DNA of 64,000 nucleotides from CAYTPI01 sp964439625. GTDB lineage: Bacteria; Chloroflexota; Anaerolineae; Aggregatilineales; UBA3940. The DNA lies in the NCBI GenBank assembly GCA_964439625.1, contig CAYTPI010000017.1, forward strand, positions 1 through 64,000. Direction: 5' to 3'. Shown piece by piece: positions 54,339 through 62,983 of the stretch (position 1 is the first letter of the stretch; each line of letters starts with the position of its first letter). The position numbers were made by a program, and so were the translations under genes. The notes beneath the pieces were generated by a model. It was not told the DNA's origin, ran no database searches, and was given only the letters and a program-made list of their open reading frames with translations.

Positions 54339-54616
54339 AGTGGGTCTCCCAACTCAAATGAGCGGCACGCTGCGCTGCGAGCTTATTGGTGTGATTGGCT
54401 TACCTGCTCGTAGAGAGATTTAAGGAGAGCAGCAGAGCATACCAGAAAAATAAAGACACATTCCCCTCAATGTACCTGAACAAAATAGTACCATATTTAG
54501 GAAACTGGAAGTTACTCCGCTAATGGGTTTCTTGTGCCGAACAAACGCTGTTATGACACGGGGGCGGATGCAGGCAGCTAGGGTGCCCGCTATAGACTGT
54601 TGAGCGAGCGTGGTCC

Positions 54617-54949
54617 TCAACTAGATTGTTTGCTGTCTAAACTCGGCTGGCCCGGTAACTCTGGCGCATCGGGTGCTGGCGCTGGGTTTTCTGGCACTGG
54701 CGCTGGCGCCAGGCGGAAGTAGCGTTCAATCGCCTTCAAGTCAGCGTCAAGGTCGGGGCGCATCGCCCGTGGGTGCACCACTCGATGGATTTGTACGAAC
54801 ACTGTCAGGAAGTCAGCAAGGTAGTCCTCACGACTGCGTTCTTGGCTCAGTTCTGGGTCGTAGGTGCTGACCATCTGGTTGGCAAGCTCCCAGCAACGTT
54901 CAAACACAGCCGTTTCGAGCACTTGGCTCTCGGCGTTTTCAGAAACCAT
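54617..54949 (-). CDS. Hypothetical protein, 110 residues
   Basis: Helical N-terminal part (VFERCWELANQMVSTYDPEL, YLADFLTVFVQIHRVVHP) and a Pro/Ala-rich tail (APAPVPENPAPAPDAPELPG). I do not recognise it. It is spaced 278 nt from the HEAT gene and 89 nt from the FHA gene, both on the same strand. The interval 54339-54616 shows nothing I can support. Confidence 0.65.
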   Translation of the reverse strand: MVSENAESQVLETAVFERCWELANQMVSTYDPELSQERSREDYLADFLTVFVQIHRVVHPRAMRPDLDADLKAIERYFRLAPAPVPENPAPAPDAPELPGQPSLDSKQSS

Positions 54950-54982
54950 ACATTGCTCCTTTTGCGGGGCGATTGGTAAAAT

Positions 54983-55002
54983 GCCGCTCTTGGTAGAGCG
55001 GC
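54983..55002 (-). terminator. Terminator after the FHA-domain gene
   Basis: GCCGCTCT/AGAGCGGC stem with a 4-nt loop, followed on the minus strand by ATTTTA; 37 nt past the FHA stop. Confidence 0.7.
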
Positions 55003-55038
55003 TTCTATCGTTTGTTTAGATTGTGTCAGGCTGATTGG

Positions 55039-56202
55039 CTACTTGAATTTCTCAGCGTTCTCACCGATGTATTGGTTCAACTGGATGGCGGAGTAAATGA
55101 CAACGCCAATTGCGGTGGGGAGCGTCAAGCAGTAGCAGACCCCCGCAATCCCAGTGAAAACAGTTGGAATGATCAGCAGTAGGTTTAGCAACACAATACC
55201 GCCACCGATGCCCAGCATCATATAGCCGCGCTGCTGATCGCCAGCGTAGAGCCAGCCGAGACCGGTCAACCCAGGCAAGAGCAGGCTGGGGGCAATCTCT
55301 GCTGCCAGGGCGATGTTTTTGTCTTTCAGTTCAGTGATGGTACCGGGGGGCGGTGCAGCACTGACCGAAGGCTGTGGCTCTTCATTTGCCGAGATCGCTT
55401 GGGGTTGCCCCTCAGCAGGTGCTGAAGCGGCCTTATTAGCCGTTTGTTGACGTAAGGCGGCAAGCTCCTCATCCTCGATTGGCATGGTTGGCTCGTAGCC
55501 TTTGTCTTCTACCGGCGGCGTCTCTGCCATTTTGTCGCGCAGGGCCTGAATATCTTCGGCCTCCATCGGCGCTGTATCCTGCTGCGAGTCACTTGATGGT
55601 GCTGCTGGCTCATCGTCTTCAGGTGGTGCCATGCCAGCTTTGGGGCTTGCACCCAGCGCTGCATCAACATCGATCTTCTCAGTCATTGACTGATTGGGGT
55701 CGGTTGCCTTGATATCCTCGCTGAAGGCATCTGCTGCTTTCTGTTGATCATCGTCGCTGTCTTCAGTGGGTGGCTCTGGCTCAGGCATTTCCTCACTGTC
55801 GTCTGACTTCGAGGTGTCTAAGTCAACAAGCAGTTTTTCTTGTTCATCACGCCCTATTTTGACAGTCTTAGAGACATCACTGTCGGCCTTCTTTATGACG
55901 GTAGTTGCTTTGATTTCGCTCTCATCAGGAATGGTGACTTTGAACTCCGTCTCACCGATGCCAAGCATGTCCCCATCACTAAGTTCGGTTGGTTCTGTGA
56001 TGTCTGTTCCGTTAATGCGCGTGCCATTGGTGCTGCCATTATCATGAAGCATCAGCTTGCCATCTTCTTTGGTGAGATGGGCGTGATTACCAGAAGCCAT
56101 TAAGTCGTCTACGACAATATCACTCTTAGGGCTGCGCCCAATGGTGACCTCTGGCTTCTTGATTTCATACTCGACTCCATCCGGGTCGGTTAGTTTCATC
56201 AT
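55039..56202 (-). CDS. FHA-domain protein with C-terminal membrane anchor
   Basis: 387 residues from the ATG pair at 56202/56199 (GGAGA upstream; the longer frame is not credible). The FHA domain is at about residues 1-95: ITIGR-type VTIGRSPKSDIVVDD, HAHLTKEDGKLML and NGSTNGTRINGTDI, which bind phosphothreonine. A long acidic Pro/Glu-rich disordered linker follows (about 110-300), then two hydrophobic helices near the C-terminus with GLTGLGWLYAGDQQRGY. It likely recruits Ser/Thr-phosphorylated partners to the membrane. Confidence 0.9.
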   Translation of the reverse strand: MMKLTDPDGVEYEIKKPEVTIGRSPKSDIVVDDLMASGNHAHLTKEDGKLMLHDNGSTNGTRINGTDITEPTELSDGDMLGIGETEFKVTIPDESEIKATTVIKKADSDVSKTVKIGRDEQEKLLVDLDTSKSDDSEEMPEPEPPTEDSDDDQQKAADAFSEDIKATDPNQSMTEKIDVDAALGASPKAGMAPPEDDEPAAPSSDSQQDTAPMEAEDIQALRDKMAETPPVEDKGYEPTMPIEDEELAALRQQTANKAASAPAEGQPQAISANEEPQPSVSAAPPPGTITELKDKNIALAAEIAPSLLLPGLTGLGWLYAGDQQRGYMMLGIGGGIVLLNLLLIIPTVFTGIAGVCYCLTLPTAIGVVIYSAIQLNQYIGENAEKFK

Positions 56203-56462
56203 CAGTTTGTCTCCGTGTGGATGCGATTCTTCTACTTCATTATACGAACATCCGGGAAATTTGGCTTCAATGACCTGCGCCTTCTCAACGAATAAGCTAA
56301 GGATGCACAAATATGTTACTTCTGTGAACCATTTCAAGTGCTACCAACGACCCAATAGATGAACGGCAACAATAGATCGTTCGCTGCATAGTTAAATAAT
56401 CAGGAAAGCAGCAGTGCGGGCTTAGTAAGCAGGCTGCTGCCAAAGGTTTAAGGGGAACCTTT

Positions 56463-57590
56463 ATGACTATATTCACGCTTGATACAATTTCGATTGCCGT
56501 GGTGCTAACTGCCGCGATGCTTTCTGGTTTGGCTGTTTGGTTCGCATTGCAGGGCAGCCGGGTGGATCCAACCCAGCGAGAGCGGTATATGCTGTCGCTG
56601 CTGCCAGATGCTGTGCTAATCATTGATGATATTTTGTGTATTGTGGATGCTAACCCTGCGGCGACTTGTTTACTGCACGGGCCATATGATCAAGGTATGC
56701 TGCTGGAAAAAGCCCTACCTGAATTGATTACTGCACTCGCCAACGACGAGGAGCAGCTCAAGCTCAAAGAGACCGTCTACGGCATTGAACAATACCCATT
56801 AAACACTGGAACAATGATCGTTCTGCATGATGTAACCAAGTGGGTGCAGAAGGAACGTACACTCCAAAAGCAGATCGAGCAGTTAGAAAAACAAAATGCT
56901 TCGCTAGATAATTTCACACAGACCGTTGCGCATGATCTACAAGCCCCCGTTAGCTTGGTGATCGGCTATAGTGACATAGTCTTGCAGGCCGAAGATGATG
57001 AAGTCTCTGCGGAATACAAAGAATTTGCCCTGCGGATTAAGGCTGCTGGCTCGAACATGGGCGACATGGTCAAGAATCTGCTGCTGCTGGCGCACGTCGC
57101 CGATGCGGGTAAGAAGGTCGGACCGGTCGATATGAACACGACAGCGCAGCGGGCGGTAGCACGCTTTAGCTTTGAACTGGAGCAGCGCCAGATAGAGATT
57201 GACGTCAGCAAGACCATGCCCGAAGCCCTGGCGCATGGCCCCTGGGTCGAGGAAGTCTATGCCAACCTGATCAGCAATGCGATCAAATATATCGGTAAGG
57301 ACAATGCCCACCCGGCGATCAGGCTGACCGCTCGCCACTACGGCACGCACATCCGCTATGAAGTGCGCGATAATGGCATCGGGATCGCCCCAGAGAATCG
57401 AGAAAAACTCTGGGATATGTTTGCTCGCTTTGACCGGACAGAAGCAGTCGGTATGGGCATTGGGCTTTCGATTGTGATGCGCACTGTCTCCAAGCTCAAC
57501 GGAGAGGTTGGGCTGGAGAGCAAACTCGGTGAAGGCAGTACTTTTTGGTTCACTCTGCCAGCCTATATGCCATGCATTGTTGCTGCCTAA
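56463..57590 (+). CDS. Sensor histidine kinase (TM-PAS-HisKA-HATPase)
   Basis: 375 residues. One N-terminal membrane helix, a short PAS-like segment (LLPDAVLIIDDILCIVDANPAATCLL), a coiled stretch (ERTLQKQIEQLEKQNASLDNF), H-box TVAHDLQAPVSLVIGYSD, N-box NLISNAIKYIG, DNGIGIAPENREKLWDMFARFDR and MGIGLSIV. H-box and ATP-binding residues are intact. There is no adjacent response regulator; the closest one is at 61124. Confidence 0.92.
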   Translation: MTIFTLDTISIAVVLTAAMLSGLAVWFALQGSRVDPTQRERYMLSLLPDAVLIIDDILCIVDANPAATCLLHGPYDQGMLLEKALPELITALANDEEQLKLKETVYGIEQYPLNTGTMIVLHDVTKWVQKERTLQKQIEQLEKQNASLDNFTQTVAHDLQAPVSLVIGYSDIVLQAEDDEVSAEYKEFALRIKAAGSNMGDMVKNLLLLAHVADAGKKVGPVDMNTTAQRAVARFSFELEQRQIEIDVSKTMPEALAHGPWVEEVYANLISNAIKYIGKDNAHPAIRLTARHYGTHIRYEVRDNGIGIAPENREKLWDMFARFDRTEAVGMGIGLSIVMRTVSKLNGEVGLESKLGEGSTFWFTLPAYMPCIVAA

Positions 57591-57619
57591 TGCGACAGGT
57601 CGCTGGATGGGGCCAAGTG

Positions 57620-58381
57620 TTAATCGGCGTTGGCGAGGTCATTGTCGAAGCTGGCAACATCCTCTACTGGGTAGAAGGGGCCCTCTCCCTGACTATCGGT
57701 TAAGGTTAAGTCACCGCTGCGGCCGGCACTAGCAACGACTACATCATGGGTTGCCAACAAATACACTGTGCCATCAGGCGCAGTGGTTTCTTCTGTCGTC
57801 AACAACAAACTCTGAATACCGCCGCCAATACCGCTTGCGTCTGATGGCGCATCTTCCGCGAAGTAGTATTGTGTTGTGAGCAGTTCTGTATCTCCTTGGA
57901 ACACTTTTACATGAATATGCCGCGGACGGTTCCCGTACTCACCCGGTGTAATCGTGCGGAAGATATAGCTGCCGTCAGGGTCGGCTGTCGTTGAACCAAA
58001 GCCTTGAAAGCCCTCGTCAAAGTTAGCAGAGGCGGGATCATTGGGGTGGTTGTAGGCTGCCCCGGAGTCTGTTTGCCAAAACTCGATGCGGGCGTCTGGC
58101 ACAGGGTCGCCGCTTACGTCAAGGATGCGCCCAGTAACCAGTAAAGGCTGACCTTCAGCCGTGATCGGTGCTGTAAAAGCCTGGGCAGGGTGGCCTTCAG
58201 CGTCTGCCTGAGGCGACTGGGCCTCAGGTTGGCTGGTGACTAACGGCACATATGACTCAACCTGTGGGGTTGGCTCGCTGGTTGGTTCAACAGTGTTAGC
58301 CCTTAGGCCACATGCTGCCATCAAAACAGACACAACGAGCACAATCATTAATCGGACTGGGTTATAGCCTTGCAATGTCAC
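57620..58381 (-). CDS. Intradiol dioxygenase-like lipoprotein with C-terminal EGPFYP segment
   Basis: 253 residues from the GTG at 58381. Lipobox MAAC, then a Pro/Thr/Glu linker. The core is that of intradiol ring-cleaving dioxygenases: LLVTGRILDVSGDPVPDARIEFWQTDSGAAYNHP, FRTITPGEYGNRPRHIHVKV (Tyr and the His-x-His iron ligands) and LLTTQYYFAED. The EGPFYPVEDVASFDNDL segment, normally at the start of the fold, is here the last 30 residues, as in a circular permutation. It would oxidise a catechol-type ring outside the membrane if active. Confidence 0.8.
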   Translation of the reverse strand: MTLQGYNPVRLMIVLVVSVLMAACGLRANTVEPTSEPTPQVESYVPLVTSQPEAQSPQADAEGHPAQAFTAPITAEGQPLLVTGRILDVSGDPVPDARIEFWQTDSGAAYNHPNDPASANFDEGFQGFGSTTADPDGSYIFRTITPGEYGNRPRHIHVKVFQGDTELLTTQYYFAEDAPSDASGIGGGIQSLLLTTEETTAPDGTVYLLATHDVVVASAGRSGDLTLTDSQGEGPFYPVEDVASFDNDLANAD

Positions 58382-58480
58382 ATCCTGAATAGCGTCAATA
58401 TGGGGAGATCATAACAACTGCTCCGATCGTGGTACACTATCTTGCGGACTGTTAATGGAGATTTATTAGAGCGGAAAATT

Positions 58481-59236
58481 ATGTTTCGTGAACCAACGTC
58501 GACTCAATACGACCTCACGTTTTCAATCGCCGGTTTTCCTGTACGTGTTCACCCACTTTTTTGGTTGATTGCCTTGTTGTTTGGCTCTTCCTCGGGTGAC
58601 CTCGTCTTTTTGGTGATCTGGGTGGTGGTTGTCTTTATCTCAATTTTGATCCATGAATTGGGCCATGCCTTTGCGATGCGGGCCTTTGGTCAGGGGGCGC
58701 GTATTGTCCTGTATGGTGCCGGTGGTCTCGCAATCCCGGAGCGCGCCCGCTGGGGCGTTGGGTATGCTAACGTGACCCCTAGCCGTGCTCAGAAGATATT
58801 CATCTCGTTTGCCGGGCCGTTGGCGGGTTTTATATTGGCGGGGCTGGTGATTGGGTCTATTATTTCACTGGGTGGTATTGTTAATTTTCGATTTCTATTG
58901 GGCTTTATTCCGTTCCCAGTGACGAGTATTCCGAACCCGCACCCTATCGTGATGGACTTTATCCGGGCGCTGCTGTCGGTCAATATTTTCTGGGGGTTGG
59001 TAAACCTTGTCCCTGTTTTCCCCTTAGACGGTGGGCAGATTGCGCGCGAAGTTGCCACTGGAGTAGACCCGATCAATGGGTTGCGTGTCTCTTTGTGGAT
59101 TTCCGTAGTGGCGGCGGTTGCTGCTGGCATTGTCGGGTTCTTTCAATTTGGCAGCATCTTCATGGCGTTGTTGTTTGGCTACCTTGCCTATCAGAGCTAT
59201 CAGATGGTACAAGGCTCATCGTTACGCTTTCGCTGA
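58481..59236 (+). CDS. Site-2 protease family (M50) membrane metalloprotease
   Basis: 251 residues from the ATG at 58481. Zinc motif HELGH in SILIHELGHAFAMRAFG, second motif FPLDGGQIAREV (Asp ligand), and a conserved FAGPLAGF. Six or so membrane helices, without PDZ or CBS domains, as in short SpoIVFB/Rip-like members. It cleaves membrane-embedded proteins; the substrate is unknown. Confidence 0.9.
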   Translation: MFREPTSTQYDLTFSIAGFPVRVHPLFWLIALLFGSSSGDLVFLVIWVVVVFISILIHELGHAFAMRAFGQGARIVLYGAGGLAIPERARWGVGYANVTPSRAQKIFISFAGPLAGFILAGLVIGSIISLGGIVNFRFLLGFIPFPVTSIPNPHPIVMDFIRALLSVNIFWGLVNLVPVFPLDGGQIAREVATGVDPINGLRVSLWISVVAAVAAGIVGFFQFGSIFMALLFGYLAYQSYQMVQGSSLRFR

Positions 59237-59251
59237 CGCGGTAAAGAATCG

Positions 59252-59282
59252 AAAAACCGCAGCGATTGGTGCTGCGGTTTTT
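59252..59282. terminator. Bidirectional terminator
   Basis: AAAAACCGCAG/CTGCGGTTTTT, 11-bp stem and 9-nt loop, with A and T tracts built into the arms. It lies between the convergent M50 and TPR-like genes. Confidence 0.85.
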
Positions 59283-59317
59283 CAGAGATTTGGTCCTGAT
59301 AAAGAAAAATAAGGACG

Positions 59318-59581
59318 CTATGAATTGAGTTTGTTCAGCAGCTTTCGAGCGTTTTTTGCTGCTGCCCTATTTTGACGCGTGCTGACCATCTCGGCGCTGC
59401 TGATTGCCTTGTTCAGGTATGTCTCGCGCTCTGTGGGGTCTAGCGTCAACCCGGCGGCAATAACCCAAGCTGGGCCATTCGTCGGGTTTTCATTGAGTAT
59501 GGTTTGTGTGATCATATCAGCTTCCTGCCATTTGCCAGCACGAGCAAGTGACGCGGCTTGATTGATGCGTGGATCCTCCAT
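59318..59581 (-). CDS. Small TPR-like helical protein
   Basis: 87 residues from the ATG at 59581, which has GGAGGG 4-5 nt upstream; an ATG four codons earlier lacks a site. NQAASLARAGKWQEADMITQTILNENPTNGPAWVIAAGLT has the spacing of a tetratricopeptide unit. No other domain. Probably a protein-binding adaptor; nothing more can be said. Confidence 0.7.
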   Translation of the reverse strand: MEDPRINQAASLARAGKWQEADMITQTILNENPTNGPAWVIAAGLTLDPTERETYLNKAISSAEMVSTRQNRAAAKNARKLLNKLNS

Positions 59582-59771
59582 ACTACCCTCCATTAAGAAT
59601 AAACTTAGTACTTAAGTCATTATACACTGAAGATACGCCATTATCACTGCAAGTATGTAAAGAACTTCAAACAACCTTAAGCATGTGAATCTGACGAATT
59701 TTAATGATAAAACGGATCTTTGTGTCTATAATATCAACAATATCAATGATAAGTGAGAAGTTTTCGCTGAG

Positions 59772-59957
59772 ATGGAAGAGCAAACATTAGATTTGTTTCG
59801 TCTGGATCAGGTGGGGTTGTTCCTTGGTGGTTTGACATTTATCGTCGTTCTACTGGGGTTTAACAGTTTATTCTTCGGCCTTATCGCCAGCCCTGTCAGT
59901 GTCTTTAGCTATAGCGTGGTGCGTGGTATTAATCAGTTATTAGCACTTGAAGAATAG
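59772..59957 (+). CDS. Small membrane protein, 61 residues
   Basis: One or two hydrophobic segments (VGLFLGGLTFIVVLLGFNSLFFGLIASPVSVFSYSVV) with a short acidic N-terminus. Not recognised. It ends 9 nt before the ferredoxin start, so the two are likely cotranscribed. A TATAAT-like box lies near 59726. Confidence 0.55.
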   Translation: MEEQTLDLFRLDQVGLFLGGLTFIVVLLGFNSLFFGLIASPVSVFSYSVVRGINQLLALEE

Positions 59958-59966
59958 ATATAGACC

Positions 59967-60326
59967 TTGCCACAAGTAACCATTATTGATGGTGACAAAC
60001 AAACAGAAGTAAAAGCACAGAACGGCGCAAACCTGCGCCGTCTGCTGTTAGAGAATGGCTTTAGCCCCTACGTTACACTGACGCGTAAGCTTAACTGTGG
60101 TGGGCGCGGGCTATGCGCGACTTGTGGCGTGTGGATTGATGCGTATGCTGGCGGGAAAACAATGCCAGCCCCACAGCATTGGCACGACACAATCGGTGCA
60201 CGCTTTGGGTACCCGCGTTTATCCTGCCAAGTGACCGTAGACGCTGATATGATCGTTCGCTTGGTGCCCGATAAAGTCATTTGGGGTGGGCCGGAGCAAG
60301 AAAGGCGCTGGAGCGCTGACGAATAA
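59967..60326 (+). CDS. 2Fe-2S ferredoxin, CX5CX2C type
   Basis: 119 residues from a TTG at 59967. The cluster ligands are in LNCGGRGLCATCGVWID and the final Cys in PRLSCQVTV. The CGGxGxC spacing (five residues between the first two Cys) is that of adrenodoxin-like and corrinoid-activator ferredoxins rather than plant-type ones. Electron carrier; it could serve the P450s, which have no ferredoxin beside them, but there is no direct link. Confidence 0.88.
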   Translation: MPQVTIIDGDKQTEVKAQNGANLRRLLLENGFSPYVTLTRKLNCGGRGLCATCGVWIDAYAGGKTMPAPQHWHDTIGARFGYPRLSCQVTVDADMIVRLVPDKVIWGGPEQERRWSADE

Positions 60327-60331
60327 TAACG

Positions 60332-61108
60332 TCAGTTGTTTTTCTCCACCGCGCTGATCATATCGCTCAGGCCTAGCAGTGTTTCACCCCCATCCACTTT
60401 AAGAACGACCCCGTGTATAAACTCGTTTTGGGCCAACATCACGATAGCGTCTGCCACGTTTTGGGCATCACCTGTGCGTCCGAGCGGCAGCGCCTTGCCG
60501 ATTTGTTCCCAGCGCTCTGGGTCGCCACCACTGGGGATCATAATAGGGCCGGGCATAATTGCATTGACCTGTATCCCCTGTTTGGCGAAATCCCGTGCGA
60601 GCACCTCGGTTAAGGTAATCAAGGCGGCTTTGCTGATCGAATGGTCGGGTTTGTTGCGGTATGGGGTCGCTGCGGATGTGTCTGTAATGTTGATGAGCGC
60701 GCCGCCGCTGCCTTGCTCTAGCATCATCCGAATGGCGCGCTGACTGATCAGAAAGGGCGCTTTCAGGTTGACACTCATTACTATGTCCCACTCGGCTGAG
60801 GACATCGTCAATAGATCGTGGTTCTCCCATGCAGATGCGCTGTTGACGACCATATCAAGCCGGTCAAACGTTAGCCTGATCGTGGTGAACAAACGATCAA
60901 TATCCGCCTCTGATGTCAGGTCAGCTTGAACTGCAATGGCCTTAACCCCCAACGCCTTGATCTCAGCAATAGTGTCAGCGGCTGCCTCCGGGCTGTGTCC
61001 GTGTGTAACAATGATGTGCATGCCTTGGCGAGCCAATTCAAGCGCGATCACCTTGCCGACGCGCCGGGCACTGCCCGTGACAAGTGCGACTTTATCATTT
61101 AATTCCAT
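60332..61108 (-). CDS. Short-chain dehydrogenase/reductase with catalytic Tyr replaced by His
   Basis: 258 residues, classical SDR. Cofactor loop VTGSARRVGKVIALEL (Arg-rich, pteridine-reductase-like, suggesting NADPH), structural NSASAW in place of NNAG, and catalytic Ser in NITDTSA. The YxxxK motif reads HSISK: the Tyr is His, a single T-to-C change. Activity may be lost or altered. Confidence 0.88.
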   Translation of the reverse strand: MELNDKVALVTGSARRVGKVIALELARQGMHIIVTHGHSPEAAADTIAEIKALGVKAIAVQADLTSEADIDRLFTTIRLTFDRLDMVVNSASAWENHDLLTMSSAEWDIVMSVNLKAPFLISQRAIRMMLEQGSGGALINITDTSAATPYRNKPDHSISKAALITLTEVLARDFAKQGIQVNAIMPGPIMIPSGGDPERWEQIGKALPLGRTGDAQNVADAIVMLAQNEFIHGVVLKVDGGETLLGLSDMISAVEKNN

Positions 61109-61123
61109 AGGGTTCTTTCCAAA

Positions 61124-61498
61124 TTAAGAAGAAGCCAGTATACCAGCTTCACTGAGCAAGGTATGGAGCGTGCTAATATCAAAATTGCCTTTTTCCAAGA
61201 TTGCTACGACGCCCGGCATTCGTTTGACCTCATGCTCGCGGTTGCTAAGGCCAGTCAGAACGATGACCGGAATACTGCGTGTCGCCTCGCGCCGCTGCAA
61301 GTGCGCCAGCGTCATGAAACCATCCATCACAGGCATGTTGAGATCAAGAATAATGGCATCTGGTGTGGCTTCAGTGACGAGCGCTAGCGCTTTTTCACCA
61401 TGGTGTGCTTCTTGGGTCGCAAAGCCAATATTGTCTAGGGTCGCAGACAGTAACTCACGAATAACGGGTTCGTCATCTACAATTAAAATGTAACTCAT
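61124..61498 (-). CDS. Single-domain response regulator
   Basis: 124 residues, receiver domain only. Acid pocket VDDE, phospho-acceptor Asp in IILDLNMPVMDG, switch Thr in VIVLTG and Lys in ILEKGNF. No output domain, so it acts by protein contact, as CheY or Spo0F do. It starts just upstream of the SDR gene on the same strand (15-nt gap). Orphan histidine kinases are at 56463 and, broken, at 49129. Confidence 0.9.
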   Translation of the reverse strand: MSYILIVDDEPVIRELLSATLDNIGFATQEAHHGEKALALVTEATPDAIILDLNMPVMDGFMTLAHLQRREATRSIPVIVLTGLSNREHEVKRMPGVVAILEKGNFDISTLHTLLSEAGILASS

Positions 61499-61726
61499 TC
61501 AAAATCTCCTGAAGCAGCACAATGTGTATATCGATTAGTCGTCAGAGTAACTGCGTCAGAATGTGGCTTAATTCCTGTTCGCCAAGAATTTTGATGCCAT
61601 TACCCTGAACTGATGGTAGCTAAATACCAATCTGCATTCAATACCTGTTAAACTGTAGGGGTGACTGTCGTGATCGCGCCTGCGGTCTAGTTGGTACTTT
61701 GATTGACGCTAATGAAGGAGACCTTC

Positions 61727-62971
61727 ATGCCCGGCAAGTATTTTGATATGGATAGCCTTCCCACGCCTGATGAAGCGCGTGCTCAGATGCTGTCTTATGT
61801 TCAACCGCTGACAAGGACTGAGCGTATCCGCTCCGTAAATGCGGTGAGGCGTGTGCTAGCTGAGCAGATCGTCGCCCCGCAGAATTCACCTGACTTTCGG
61901 CGCAGCACCATGGATGGGTATGCTGTTGTTGCATCTGACCTTGCGCAGGCGTCTCCTGAGTCGCTGGTGACCCTCGATGTGGTTGGCGAGTCGCTTACCG
62001 GGCAGGCCACCGATTTCACAATTAGCCCAGGCACGGCGGCCCTGGTCCGGACGGGTGGTATGGTGCCCCAAGGGGCCGATGCCGTGGTTCAAGTGGAATG
62101 GACGCAGAAACAGGGCGACGCCGCCATTACCGTCAATGGTAGGCTGAAACCGGGTGACAACCTCATTGAGGTGGGGGAAGATCTGCGTCAAGGCGATGTT
62201 GTTATGCAAGCCGGTGACATGCTGCGGGCACAAGAGGTTGGCGGCTTGTTGAGCCTTGGTATTGTCGAGGTGCAAGTCGTCAGCAAACCCCGGATCGCCA
62301 TTATCTCCACTGGTGATGAGGTCGTTGCGCCGGAACAAACCACCCAACCGGGGCAAGTGCGCGATATTAACTCGTTTACGTTGGCTTCATTGGTGGAGCA
62401 AGCAGGTGGTAGCGCCCGCACCTACGGTGTTGTACCAGATGACTTTGAGCTACTGGTGGAACGTCTCCGCTACATTCTTGGGCAAGGTATTGATCTGGTT
62501 GTGTTGAGTGCCGGCAGCTCCGTCAGTGATACCGACCGCGTGCCGGATGCGATCAACCTATTGGGTGAACCAGGGATGCTGCTGCATGGTGTCGCAACGC
62601 GCCCCGGCAAACCGACGGCTTTCGGCATTGTCGATGGTGTCCCCATGCTCGGCTTGCCTGGTAACCCGGTCAGTGCGATGGTGCAGTTTATGCGGATGGG
62701 CGTTCCAATGATCCATAAGCTGTTGGGGGCCGAGCCGAAACTGCCCTATCTGCTGCCCGCCACCCTGACTGGCCCGCTGGGCAGTCGCGTCAACCGCGAA
62801 GATTGGCTCCCGGTGGCGCTGTCTCAGGGGGAGAACGGGTTGCTCGCTGTCCCGATTCCCTTCAAGAGCAACTTAATCTTTACGCTCGTGCAGGCCGATG
62901 CCCTCGTCAAGGTGCCGCGTGAGTCGGCCCAACTTGAAGCGGGCGCAATGGTCGAAGTGTTGTTGGCATAG
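61727..62971 (+). CDS. moeA: Molybdopterin molybdenumtransferase MoeA
   Basis: 414 residues from the ATG at 61727 (AAGGAG 6 nt upstream). Family blocks: SPDFRRSTMDGYAV, GTAALVRTGGMVPQGADAVV, IAIISTGDEV, SAGSSVSDTDRV and GKPTAFGIVDGVPMLGLPGNPVSA. It inserts molybdate into adenylated molybdopterin. No other moa/moe gene is in the window. Confidence 0.96.
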   Translation: MPGKYFDMDSLPTPDEARAQMLSYVQPLTRTERIRSVNAVRRVLAEQIVAPQNSPDFRRSTMDGYAVVASDLAQASPESLVTLDVVGESLTGQATDFTISPGTAALVRTGGMVPQGADAVVQVEWTQKQGDAAITVNGRLKPGDNLIEVGEDLRQGDVVMQAGDMLRAQEVGGLLSLGIVEVQVVSKPRIAIISTGDEVVAPEQTTQPGQVRDINSFTLASLVEQAGGSARTYGVVPDDFELLVERLRYILGQGIDLVVLSAGSSVSDTDRVPDAINLLGEPGMLLHGVATRPGKPTAFGIVDGVPMLGLPGNPVSAMVQFMRMGVPMIHKLLGAEPKLPYLLPATLTGPLGSRVNREDWLPVALSQGENGLLAVPIPFKSNLIFTLVQADALVKVPRESAQLEAGAMVEVLLA

Positions 62972-62983
62972 AGGAGGTGTTAT

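Noticed and set aside
59967..60326. Ferredoxin as the dedicated partner of the P450 cluster
   Set aside because: It is more than 13 kb away in another unit without the palindrome; kept only as a possibility.
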